From the NCBI RefSeq assembly GCF_004119445.1, contig NZ_QICI01000010.1:62001-126000 (forward strand): a stretch of 64,000 bases of DNA, given 5' to 3'. The notes under the pieces are model-generated. The model did not search any database. It worked only from the letters and a program-made list of their open reading frames with translations, and had not been told where the DNA came from. Made by a program: the position numbers and the translations under genes. The stretch comes from Chryseobacterium sp. CH21. Lineage in GTDB: Bacteria; Bacteroidota; Bacteroidia; Flavobacteriales; Weeksellaceae. Positions 43,601 through 52,413 of this stretch are shown here, piece after piece (position 1 is the stretch's first letter; each line of letters starts with the position of its first letter).

Positions 43601-46521
43601 TAAAATTGAATATTAGCCCCTATCAGGAATGTTCTCGCCTGTGGGTAGTAAGCTCTGTCTACACCAATAATATCCTGCTCAGAATTGTTTCTTCCTGCAA
43701 TTTCAGGATCATATCCTGTATATTTTGTAAAAGTAACAAGGTTTTCTCCAGTGATATACAACCTTACTTTGCTCATTCCGAAACGTTTGGTAACATCCTG
43801 AGGAATTGTATAGCCTAGCTGAACGATTTTCAAACGTACATAATCCCCTTTTTGAAGATAATAATTAGACATCCATGAATAGTTATGATTAGGGTCATTA
43901 CGTGTAACTCTAGGATTATCATTGGTAGAACCTTCACCTGTCCATCTGTCTAAGACTCTTGTCTGATAGTTAGCATCAAGCATATCTAATCTTCTTAAAC
44001 CTTGGAAAATTTTGTTACCAGCCTGCCCTTGAGCAAACATCATTAAATCAAAATTCTTGTAATTAAGATTCACCGTAAGTCCGAAAGTATATTTCGGGAT
44101 GGAACTTCCCAGGTTTACTTTATCTTCATCATCAATTTTACCATCTCCATTGTTGTCCTGCCAGATAAAGTCTCCCGGTTTTGCATCAGGTAGTAATTTT
44201 ACTCCATTCGCGTTTACATAGTTATCAATTTGTGCCTGATTTTGGAAAACGCCACTATAAGTTTGCCCATAGAAAGATCCGTAAGGCTGTCCTACTGCTA
44301 CTCTAGATACTGCTCCCATTGTTTGGAAAGAAGCCAGGTTGAAGTATTTAATATCATCTTCCAATCTCAAAACTTCATTCTTTATGGTAGCGAAGTTACC
44401 ATTCACTGAAATTCCGAAATCTTCCCAGTTCTTTTTATATCCTAATTCAAGCTCCAGACCGGAATTCTGCATGTCTCCAACGTTTGACCAAGGTAAATTC
44501 GGAACTCCTACATAACCAGGAATATTGATTTGTCTAAGAATATCTGTTGTTTTCTTTTTGTACCAGTCTGCTGTAAGGGTAAAGTTGTTGAATAATTTTA
44601 AATCTGCAGCAATATTCAGCTGGCTGGTCTGTTCCCATTTCAGATTTGGATTTTCCAATGTACTTGGCGCATATCCAATGATGATATTATTTCCAGAATT
44701 GGTATAGTTACTTCCTGAAACCATGAAACTTGCAAATCTGAAATTATCCATCTCATCATTTCCTAAAACACCGTAACCTCCTCTAAGTTTTAAGTTATTG
44801 ATGACTTTATTTTCAGGCCAGAAGTTTTCTTTATGAACATTCCATCCTAATGACATAGATGGGAAAGTTCCCCAATGCTGATTGGTAGCAAACTTTGAAG
44901 ATCCATCTCTACGAATTGTTCCTGTGAACAAATATTTGTCTGCATAATCGTAAATAATTCTACCAAAATAAGATGCTTTACGGGTTTGAATCCCATCCCA
45001 TCCTGTGGCAGTAATATTATCCTGCGGAATATTAAAGTTGAAAGAAGCATCCTGCCAGTTATCAATAGGCAGGTTACTATAGGTAAGGCTAGCACCGCCA
45101 GCAATGTTGTATCGGTAAACACCCTGCCCAATCATAATGTTGATATTATGATTTCCGAACTTATTCTGGTAGGTCAAGGTATTTTCCATACTCCATTCGA
45201 ATTTATTTTCGTCCACCTTATTCAGACTGTTAAAGCTGGTATTGTTATAATTTGGACTTAAATAATATTTCGGAGTAAAAGAACGGCTTCCCCAATAGGA
45301 TTTCTTACCATTCAAACTGGACTTAAATGTAAAATGATCAAGAAACTTAAGTTCGGCAAAAACATTCCCGACAAAATCATCTGACCAGCTATAATTCCCT
45401 TGCTGTATATGACGGAAAGCCTGTGGATTGGTCATTTCCTGATTTACATATCTTGAAATTCCATAAGGGTTACCATTCGGATCACGAATAATGTAAGGGT
45501 TTGTATAACCACTCGGATCTACCATTGACCAATCTGTTACGACAACCGGAGTGGTAGGATCCAGGTTAACTGCTGAAGCTAGCGGTCCTCCAAATTCTTC
45601 ATTTGCACTTACTCCCTGAGACTTCACGTGGGTATAAGCAAAGGTTTGACCTAACGTCAGGTAATCCGTAACCTTATGTGTTGAGTTAAATCTGGCATTA
45701 ATTCTTTTGTAGTAAGAAATATCACTCAATACAATACCACTCTGATCAAAATATCCGAAAGAGGTGTAGTATGTTGATTTTTCGTTACCTCCGGTAATGC
45801 TTACTTCGTGAGAAGATTTTTCTCCAGTCCCAAAAATAGCATCCTGCCAGTCTGTTCCTTTTCCAAATGATTCCGGATTGGTAAACCTAGGAGTTCCTCC
45901 ATCATTAACGAAACCTTCATTGATAATTTTTGCGTATTGTGTGGCATCTAGAAGATCCAGCTTTTTTGAAGCATTTGAAAAACCATAAAATCCATTGTAA
46001 GAAAGAGTAAGTTTTCCTTTTTTCCCTTTTTTAGTGGTTACCAGAATTACCCCTTTTGCAGCAGAAACTCCATAGATTGCTGATGAAGCTCCATCTTTTA
46101 AAACTTCAATACTTTCTATATCAGACTGATTCAGCCAGCCAATATTATCCACTACAATTCCATCTACTACCCATAAAGGACTGTTACTTCCTGCTCCAAA
46201 ACTGGTAATCCCTCTTACGCGCACAGTAGCAGCAGCTCCGGGCTGTCCTGAATTGGTTACGACGGAAACCCCGGCTGCCCTTCCCTGTAATACCTGCTCC
46301 GGTTTACCAGATGGAATATTTTCAATATCACTGGCTTTAATACTTGCTATAGCTCCTGTTACATTACTCTTTTTCTGAGTACCGTAACCAATGACTACAA
46401 CTTCGTCTATTTTGTTTTCTTTAGCAAGTGTGTCCTTTGCCTTGGTGGTCTGGGCACTGAAGTTGGCCGTAAAATAGAGGACGGCAACCACTCCTACGCT
46501 TCTTGATATTCTTACATTCAT
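43600..46521 (-). CDS. SusC/RagA-family TonB-linked outer-membrane transporter
   Basis: This 973-residue outer-membrane importer uses TonB energy to take up the oligosaccharides held by SusD. After a signal peptide (RISRSVGVVAVLYFTANFSA) comes a short link and the SusC plug (VVVIGYGTQKKSNVTGAI, VRVRGITSFGAGSNSPLWVV), then the beta-barrel and the terminal F (IGANIQF). The usual N-terminal carboxypeptidase-like domain is missing, a short form found in some members. It is the first gene of the operon. A TCTCAA-A-TTGAGA palindrome lies about 20-30 bases upstream. Confidence 0.95.
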   Translation of the reverse strand: MNVRISRSVGVVAVLYFTANFSAQTTKAKDTLAKENKIDEVVVIGYGTQKKSNVTGAIASIKASDIENIPSGKPEQVLQGRAAGVSVVTNSGQPGAAATVRVRGITSFGAGSNSPLWVVDGIVVDNIGWLNQSDIESIEVLKDGASSAIYGVSAAKGVILVTTKKGKKGKLTLSYNGFYGFSNASKKLDLLDATQYAKIINEGFVNDGGTPRFTNPESFGKGTDWQDAIFGTGEKSSHEVSITGGNEKSTYYTSFGYFDQSGIVLSDISYYKRINARFNSTHKVTDYLTLGQTFAYTHVKSQGVSANEEFGGPLASAVNLDPTTPVVVTDWSMVDPSGYTNPYIIRDPNGNPYGISRYVNQEMTNPQAFRHIQQGNYSWSDDFVGNVFAELKFLDHFTFKSSLNGKKSYWGSRSFTPKYYLSPNYNNTSFNSLNKVDENKFEWSMENTLTYQNKFGNHNINIMIGQGVYRYNIAGGASLTYSNLPIDNWQDASFNFNIPQDNITATGWDGIQTRKASYFGRIIYDYADKYLFTGTIRRDGSSKFATNQHWGTFPSMSLGWNVHKENFWPENKVINNLKLRGGYGVLGNDEMDNFRFASFMVSGSNYTNSGNNIIIGYAPSTLENPNLKWEQTSQLNIAADLKLFNNFTLTADWYKKKTTDILRQINIPGYVGVPNLPWSNVGDMQNSGLELELGYKKNWEDFGISVNGNFATIKNEVLRLEDDIKYFNLASFQTMGAVSRVAVGQPYGSFYGQTYSGVFQNQAQIDNYVNANGVKLLPDAKPGDFIWQDNNGDGKIDDEDKVNLGSSIPKYTFGLTVNLNYKNFDLMMFAQGQAGNKIFQGLRRLDMLDANYQTRVLDRWTGEGSTNDNPRVTRNDPNHNYSWMSNYYLQKGDYVRLKIVQLGYTIPQDVTKRFGMSKVRLYITGENLVTFTKYTGYDPEIAGRNNSEQDIIGVDRAYYPQARTFLIGANIQF

Positions 46522-46539
46522 ATACAGTTATTGTTTAAT

Positions 46540-46552
46540 TCTCAAATTGAGA
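46540..46552. promoter_or_regulatory. Candidate operator (TCTCAAATTGAGA) upstream of susC
   Basis: Six-base arms TCTCAA and TTGAGA flank a single centre base, set in the 174-base divergent gap between susC and the MFS gene, 19 bases from the susC start. Position and symmetry suit a dimeric regulator, most naturally the NUDIX protein encoded next to it. TATCTTCG near 46635 is a weak -7 box for the MFS side. Binding is not shown. Confidence 0.4.
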
Positions 46553-46695
46553 CAATAAAAATATATTTTTTTAATTAATTAACATTCTATTCATAAATAT
46601 TTTAATTTTTCTTTTATTTTTCAGGGTTAGAAGCCCTATCTTCGCATCAATATTTCATAAAATATCATAAAAAATTAATAAAGATATCTCCCAAA

Positions 46696-47880
46696 ATGAT
46701 CGTCAAGCCTTCAAAAATTTCTCTTCCCTTAAAACTTACCTTTCTTATTTTTTCAATGGTTTTAAACTGTATGGGACTTGTGATTCTGCAGTTGTCTCAG
46801 GAGAAAATCACTTATGGAGAGCTGGGGCTGCTGGAGTCTTTTAAAGATTTACCTATTGCTTTTATTTCGCTTTTTGCGGTGAGCTTTATTAACAAAACCG
46901 GACCTAAAAAAGCATTGATTTTAGCTTTATCCATCGTTGGATTCTGCTGCTGTCTTCTTCCATTTGTAGAAGTTTTCTGGTTTTATAAATTGTGGTTTGC
47001 TATCATAGGAGCCTGTTTTGCCATCGGTAAGATCTGTGTTTTTGGAATCATCAGGAATAATATTTCAGACGAAAAATCTCTGGCCAAAACCATGAATAAT
47101 GTGGAAGCTTCTTTTATGATCGGAATTTTTGTGGTGAATACCGGCTTTGGGTGGGTTATTTCCAGTCAATATTCAGAATTCTGGAAATTTGGCTTCTTAC
47201 TGATTGCTTTATTATCTGTATTTACTATTTATCTGCTTTCCAGGGTAGAAATAGTAGAATCTAAGCCTATGGAAGACAAAAGTATTCTCTCGGAACTATC
47301 AGGATTTACCACTCCGGCAGTGGCTTTATTTTTAGGAGTAGTCTTCTTTATTGTCTTTGTAGAGCAGGGATTCAATTCATGGCTTCCTTCTTTTTACAAA
47401 AACCATCTGAAAGTCAATTCTTTTTTTGCTCTTCAGGCCACTTCTTTCTTATCTCTTTTTTCTTATGCCGGAAGAACAGCTACTGCCAATATTATCAAAA
47501 GATTTGCACTGCCAAAATACTACATTACATGCATGATTCTGATCATCACATTACTAGTCACTATCGTTAGCATACAATATTTTGAATCGGAAGATTCCAG
47601 AATGCTTCTTTTTTTATTTCCGGTTATTGGATTGTTCCTTTCCCCTCTCTACCCTGTTATCAACTCAAGAATGATTGCGCAGGTGGATAAAGATAAAATT
47701 AACCTGTTCACATCCCTAATTGTGATTTTTTCTTCTCTGGGCAGCTCTGTCAGTTCAATTATTATGGCAGTTTTATTTGAAAAACAGTTATTAAATTACT
47801 ATCCATTATACATCTTATCCTCTGTAATTCTGCTTTTTGTGATTAGTTTAATATATTTTACTGTCACAAATAGAAAATAG
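46696..47880 (+). CDS. MFS transporter of the glucan locus
   Basis: This 394-residue inner-membrane protein has about twelve helices and the MFS two-half plan. The first loop reads INKTGPKKALIL, a version of the A-motif. The centre has a short cytoplasmic loop (RVEIVESKPMED). It faces away from susC across the shared promoter and is followed 16 bases later by the NUDIX regulator. In this setting it probably moves glucose or short gluco-oligosaccharides from periplasm to cytoplasm; the substrate is an inference from location. Confidence 0.87.
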   Translation: MIVKPSKISLPLKLTFLIFSMVLNCMGLVILQLSQEKITYGELGLLESFKDLPIAFISLFAVSFINKTGPKKALILALSIVGFCCCLLPFVEVFWFYKLWFAIIGACFAIGKICVFGIIRNNISDEKSLAKTMNNVEASFMIGIFVVNTGFGWVISSQYSEFWKFGFLLIALLSVFTIYLLSRVEIVESKPMEDKSILSELSGFTTPAVALFLGVVFFIVFVEQGFNSWLPSFYKNHLKVNSFFALQATSFLSLFSYAGRTATANIIKRFALPKYYITCMILIITLLVTIVSIQYFESEDSRMLLFLFPVIGLFLSPLYPVINSRMIAQVDKDKINLFTSLIVIFSSLGSSVSSIIMAVLFEKQLLNYYPLYILSSVILLFVISLIYFTVTNRK

Positions 47881-47896
47881 TTTTATTTTTACTACC

Positions 47897-48685
47897 ATGA
47901 AAATCAAAGACACAAAAAGTAAAGAAACGCTTCGGGAACTTATCGATACTAAAGATTTCGTAGCGCATATTTCTGTTGACTGCACCATATTCGGCTTTCA
48001 TAATAACATTCTGAAAGTTCTGCTTTTAAAATATCATGATTTGGACCTGTGGTCGCTTCCAGGTGGTTTTGTTTTCAATGACGAAGATCTTAGAGAAGCT
48101 GCTGAAAGGGTTTTGTATGAAAGGACTCATCTTAAAGGTTTATTTTTGAAGCAGTTTCACACGTTTGGAAGAATAGACCGTACAGAAAATAATGTTCATC
48201 AGATTCTTCTTCAAAATAAAGGAATAACCGTTCCTGCAGACCACTGGATTTTCCAGCGTTTTGTGACGGTAGGTTATTGCAGCCTTATTGATTTTTCATT
48301 AACGGATACTTTTCCTGATGCTTTCAATGAAAGCTGTGAATGGTTTGAAGTGAATAATTTGCCCAAGATGGCTTTCGATCATGACAGAATCATAGAAACC
48401 GGTCTGGAATACCTGAGAATGAACATCAACACAGAAGTAGCGGCAAGTAACCTGCTTCCGGAAAAATTTACCATGAAAGACCTTCAGGCTCTTTATGAGA
48501 CTATTTTGGGACAAAAATTCAGAAGAAATAATTTTCAGCGAAAAATTTTAAGTTTAAATATCCTTGACAGAATGGAAAAGCTGTATGACGGTTCTGCTAA
48601 TAAAGCGCCGTATCTGTATAAATTTAAAACTGAAGTTCATAATTCTACCAATCAGTATCCCATCTCAAATGATGAGGAGTCATAA
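47897..48685 (+). CDS. NUDIX-domain/winged-helix transcriptional regulator (NrtR/AraR-like)
   Basis: This 262-residue cytoplasmic protein has a NUDIX domain (about 25-175) and a C-terminal winged helix (about 185-240; FTMKDLQALYETILGQKFRR). The NUDIX box begins normally (GGFVFNDEDLREAAER) but reads RVLYERTHL where the active form has REUxEExGU, so two acidic residues and the Gly are lost. That argues for a sugar-sensing domain with no hydrolase activity, as in the regulators of this type that control sugar loci in Bacteroidota. It shares an operon with the MFS gene and faces the susC operon. Ligand unknown. Confidence 0.88.
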   Translation: MKIKDTKSKETLRELIDTKDFVAHISVDCTIFGFHNNILKVLLLKYHDLDLWSLPGGFVFNDEDLREAAERVLYERTHLKGLFLKQFHTFGRIDRTENNVHQILLQNKGITVPADHWIFQRFVTVGYCSLIDFSLTDTFPDAFNESCEWFEVNNLPKMAFDHDRIIETGLEYLRMNINTEVAASNLLPEKFTMKDLQALYETILGQKFRRNNFQRKILSLNILDRMEKLYDGSANKAPYLYKFKTEVHNSTNQYPISNDEES

Positions 48686-48813
48686 AAATATAAATTTAAC
48701 CCAAATCACTCATAAAGTAGCATTATATCTCTGAAAACCAACATCAAAATAAGTTTCTAAAAAAACTTTTCAGACACCACGAAAAATGTTACTTTTAACC
48801 AAATCAAAAAATC

Positions 48814-49992
48814 ATGTCATATTATCCTCTTACAAGCATCCCTGATTATTATGGAATTGATGCTTTACTTACCGAAGAACACAAACTAATCCGCCAATCT
48901 GTAAGAGACTGGGTTGAAAGTTTTGTAATGCCGCAGATAGATCAGGCCGCTCAAAATCATACAGATATTCCTAATCTGATGAGAGAATTGGGGAAAATCG
49001 GAGCTTTGGGACCTTACATCCCGGTTGAGTATGGCGGTTCAGGATTAGACCAGATTTCTTATGGTCTGATTATGCAGGAATTGGAAAGAGGAGATTCTGC
49101 AGTACGTTCTGCTGCTTCGGTACAGAGCTCTTTGGTGATGTTCCCTATTAACGAATTCGGTTCTGAGGAACAGAAAAAGAAATATCTTCCTAAGCTTGCT
49201 GCCGGAGAAATGATCGGATCTTTTGGATTAACAGAGCCTAACCATGGTTCAGACCCAGGTTCTATGGAAACTTATTTTAAAGATATGGGAGATCATTATC
49301 TTTTAAATGGAGCTAAAATGTGGATCACCAATTCTCCTTTATGCGATATCGCTGTGGTATGGGCAAAAAATGAGGAAGGAAAAGTACAGGGATTAATCGT
49401 TGAAAGAGGAATGGAAGGTTTCACCACTCCTGAAACTCACAATAAATGGAGCTTAAGAGCTTCTAAAACCGGAGAACTGGTATTTAATGATGTAAAAGTT
49501 CCGAAAGAAAACCTTCTTCCGGGAGTAACAGGACTAAAAGGACCTCTATCTTGTCTGAACTCTGCAAGATACGGAATTTCATGGGGAGTAATTGGTGCAG
49601 CTATTGACTGCCACTGTACTGCTGTTCAGTATTCTAAGGAAAGAAAACAGTTTGGAAAGCCAATCGCTTCTTATCAGCTACAGCAGAAAAAATTAGCTGA
49701 ATTCTTAACAGAGATCACAAAAGCTCAGTTATTATGTCTTCAGTTAGGAAACCTTAAAAATGCCCACAAAGCAACTCCGGCTCAAATTTCAATGGCAAAA
49801 CGTAACAACGTAAATATGGCTATTGAAATTGCCAGAGAATCAAGACAGATCCTTGGTGGTATGGGAATCATGGGTGAGTTCCCAATGATGAGACACGCTG
49901 CGAACCTTGAATCTGTAATTACTTACGAAGGAACTCATGACGTTCATTTGTTAATCACTGGTTTAGATATTACAGGAATTAACGCTTTCTAA
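48814..49992 (+). CDS. Acyl-CoA dehydrogenase, glutaryl-CoA dehydrogenase-like
   Basis: This 392-residue FAD enzyme matches the acyl-CoA dehydrogenase family. The C-terminus reads ESVITYEGTHDVHLLITG-LDITGI, whose YEGTHD block carries the catalytic Glu and is typical of glutaryl-CoA dehydrogenases. Other marks are FGLTEPNHGSDPG (flavin/substrate), MWITNSP, and RQILGGMGIMGEF. Glutaryl-CoA dehydrogenase converts glutaryl-CoA to crotonyl-CoA in lysine and tryptophan breakdown. No other genes of that pathway are adjacent. A strong terminator follows. Confidence 0.9.
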   Translation: MSYYPLTSIPDYYGIDALLTEEHKLIRQSVRDWVESFVMPQIDQAAQNHTDIPNLMRELGKIGALGPYIPVEYGGSGLDQISYGLIMQELERGDSAVRSAASVQSSLVMFPINEFGSEEQKKKYLPKLAAGEMIGSFGLTEPNHGSDPGSMETYFKDMGDHYLLNGAKMWITNSPLCDIAVVWAKNEEGKVQGLIVERGMEGFTTPETHNKWSLRASKTGELVFNDVKVPKENLLPGVTGLKGPLSCLNSARYGISWGVIGAAIDCHCTAVQYSKERKQFGKPIASYQLQQKKLAEFLTEITKAQLLCLQLGNLKNAHKATPAQISMAKRNNVNMAIEIARESRQILGGMGIMGEFPMMRHAANLESVITYEGTHDVHLLITGLDITGINAF

Positions 49993-50012
49993 AGAAAGAC
50001 AAACCTATAAAG

Positions 50013-50045
50013 AAAGAGTCTGGCCAATGGTCAGACTCTTTTATT
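50013..50045 (+). terminator. Terminator of the acyl-CoA dehydrogenase gene
   Basis: Stem AAAGAGTCTG/CAGACTCTTT (50013-50022 with 50032-50041) with inner GCC pairing continues into TTATTTT. Confidence 0.87.
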
Positions 50046-50153
50046 TTACTCACTTTCCAGAGAATTGATATTCAATGAATAATTATTGATGCTATAATAT
50101 TTTTGTCAATTTATTAAAGTTATTACCTTAATGAACACAAAAAAATCATCAAT

Positions 50154-52112
50154 ATGAAAAAAATTACGACTTTTTTACTGGGCCTTACGGCCCCATTTTA
50201 TTTTGCACAACAAGCTGGTGATGTTATAAGCGCCGAACAGAAACTGGATCTTACCCCACAGGGAGTTATCAATTTCATTGCTAGTAATCTTGGCGATCAG
50301 AATGCACCAGAATTTGCCAGCTATCTGAACAGCTTTAATATTGGCCTGAAAGGATACAAGATTACTTATTACACCAAAAATGAAAATAATGTTCTTGTAA
50401 AAGCTACCGGATTGCTTATGTATCCTAATGTACCCTTCAAGCTTTCAACCGTGGTGTCAGATCATGGAACAACAGACAGCAGAAATAATGTTCCGTCTAA
50501 TTTTAAAGGAGCTTTAACTGCAGGATTTGTTGTGGAACTATCCTATGTACTTAACGGTTATATTTTGATGGCTCCCGACTATGTAGGGATGGGAACGGGA
50601 GAAGGAGTTCATCCTTATGTAGATTATGCCACAGAAGCAGGTGCAACCATTGATTTCATTACTGCTGCTAACAAAGTATTGGCACAGTTGAACATTAAAC
50701 GTTATGACGAATATTTCTTAGCAGGATACTCTCAGGGCGCTCATGCAGCCATGTCTACGTTAAAAAGGTTAAGCATTTCGAATCCTAATAATATAAAATT
50801 CAAATATGCCTATATGGGAGACGGACCTTATGATTTTTCTGGAGTCACCTTAAATAAAGGAGTTCTTGAAAAAGATATTTATCCGTTCACTTCATTTCTG
50901 GCGAATGTTCTTCATACCTGCAACAATACAGGATATAAAACCTATACTAACAACATTTCAGAAGTTATTTCTGCGGAATATCTCGATAAATACAATTATC
51001 ATGTTGTTCAGGATAATGGCGGACTGTTATGGGGACCTGTTATTTGGAGAAAACTCTTTACAACCAGCTTCGTGAATGATGTTACCAATAATCCCAATAA
51101 CAAGCTCAGACTATGCATGAAACCTAAGGATGTTTATGACTGGTACAATAAAACTCCAATGACATTGGGGCATTCTACTGTAGATTTGGCCATTCCGCCT
51201 GAGAATACGTCTAAAACGATTGATGTTCAACGTGGATATTACCCATGGTGGGATCTTAATAAATACAAACTGGATTCTTTTTACTGGGGCCCATTAGGAC
51301 ATGTGGGAGGAATTCTACCTTTCACTTTAGCTTCTAATGCAAAGTTCAATACGTTGAGAAGCGGTGGACTTCTTAACGAATGGGCTATTGCCGGATCAAT
51401 TTTCGGTAAGCAGTCTGCAGAGAAAACTTCTGACAAGCCTACCCTTTTATCTTCACAGATAAAACCGGATTTAGGAAATATGCAGCTGGTTGAAGTTACT
51501 GATTTCAATAAAGAAAAAATACAAAGCAGAGCAGCCAATGACCGCAATTTATCGACTTTAAAAGATGGAGTTTATTTATTGAAAGTAACAGAAAACAATG
51601 AAAACAAAACAATTCCATACATCAAAAATACCCCTCAGGAAGTTGCTGAAAACGAAATCGTACAATCTGCAAATGCATCAGTTCTCCAATTAAAAGTAGA
51701 TCAGGAAGAACTTACTGCCGTGAATATTTTTGATGAAAATAAAACTCTCATCAAAAGCATTTCTCAAAAACAATATCGTGAAGCCGGAGGAATCAATATT
51801 CAGGAGCTGGAAAATAAAAACTATACCTTTGAGGTAGTTACGCCTTATTATAATCTTCAGTTCAGTAAAGCGGTTGGCGGAACAATATCGTCAGAAAGTA
51901 ACACTGATATTTACACTCAGAGACAACAAATTGTAGCTAAATCCGTCAATGATATTAAAAACATTAGTATTTACAGCATTTCTGGTGCTCTGATCGTTCA
52001 ACAGGAAGTTAATAAACCAATGTTTGAATCCAGAAACTTAGAATCAGGAGTATATCTTGTACAGGTCACACTTTCTAATGGAAAAACCATCAACAAAAAA
52101 ATAAAACTGTAA
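50154..52112 (+). CDS. Secreted alpha/beta hydrolase (lipase-like) with T9SS sorting domain
   Basis: This 652-residue exported protein has a signal peptide (KKITTFLLGLTAPFYFAQ) and an alpha/beta hydrolase domain in about residues 60-420. The nucleophile Ser is S193 in LAGYSQGAHAAM, and LMAPDYVGMGTGEGVHPYVD recalls secretory-lipase-type esterases. The later GPLGHVGGI may carry the His. After a roughly 150-residue unrecognised linker, a type A T9SS domain ends it (ISIYSISGALIVQQE). It should act outside the cell on esters or lipids. Terminator at 52152. Confidence 0.85.
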   Translation: MKKITTFLLGLTAPFYFAQQAGDVISAEQKLDLTPQGVINFIASNLGDQNAPEFASYLNSFNIGLKGYKITYYTKNENNVLVKATGLLMYPNVPFKLSTVVSDHGTTDSRNNVPSNFKGALTAGFVVELSYVLNGYILMAPDYVGMGTGEGVHPYVDYATEAGATIDFITAANKVLAQLNIKRYDEYFLAGYSQGAHAAMSTLKRLSISNPNNIKFKYAYMGDGPYDFSGVTLNKGVLEKDIYPFTSFLANVLHTCNNTGYKTYTNNISEVISAEYLDKYNYHVVQDNGGLLWGPVIWRKLFTTSFVNDVTNNPNNKLRLCMKPKDVYDWYNKTPMTLGHSTVDLAIPPENTSKTIDVQRGYYPWWDLNKYKLDSFYWGPLGHVGGILPFTLASNAKFNTLRSGGLLNEWAIAGSIFGKQSAEKTSDKPTLLSSQIKPDLGNMQLVEVTDFNKEKIQSRAANDRNLSTLKDGVYLLKVTENNENKTIPYIKNTPQEVAENEIVQSANASVLQLKVDQEELTAVNIFDENKTLIKSISQKQYREAGGINIQELENKNYTFEVVTPYYNLQFSKAVGGTISSESNTDIYTQRQQIVAKSVNDIKNISIYSISGALIVQQEVNKPMFESRNLESGVYLVQVTLSNGKTINKKIKL

Positions 52113-52151
52113 AAACAATCACTCTTCATATCTCATTTCAAGTTAATTTTG

Positions 52152-52178
52152 GCACTTCAGCAATGAAGTGCTTTTTTA
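52152..52178 (+). terminator. Terminator of the T9SS alpha/beta hydrolase gene
   Basis: A perfect 8-bp stem GCACTTCA/TGAAGTGC (52152-52159 with 52164-52171), 4-base loop, then six T. The remaining low-GC gap to 52413 should hold the promoter of the TonB cluster; I found no exact -7 box or metal-regulator operator in it. A tiny frame (ATGCCAGATGGTCCATAA, 52408) precedes the receptor start and overlaps it out of phase. Confidence 0.82.
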
Positions 52179-52413
52179 TGGATGAGCAATTACAATAACT
52201 CCACTAAAAATAATTGGAGATAAATCTCATTTCAAAATACTTAAAATTACATAATCCATTATTAATTATCATTTTACGATACTCATTTTAAACTTTTAGC
52301 AAAAATCATATTAAAATAACATAAATGATTCTTGTCATTTATTTTGAATTATTCTAAATAAAATTAGCAAACTTACATTGAGGACGCTACTTTTGCCGAA
52401 AGAATAATGCCAG

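Noticed and set aside
52180..52413. Fur-type operator upstream of the TonB cluster
   Set aside because: I looked for GATAATGATAATC-like or other clear dyads and found only low-GC sequence; no operator can be supported.
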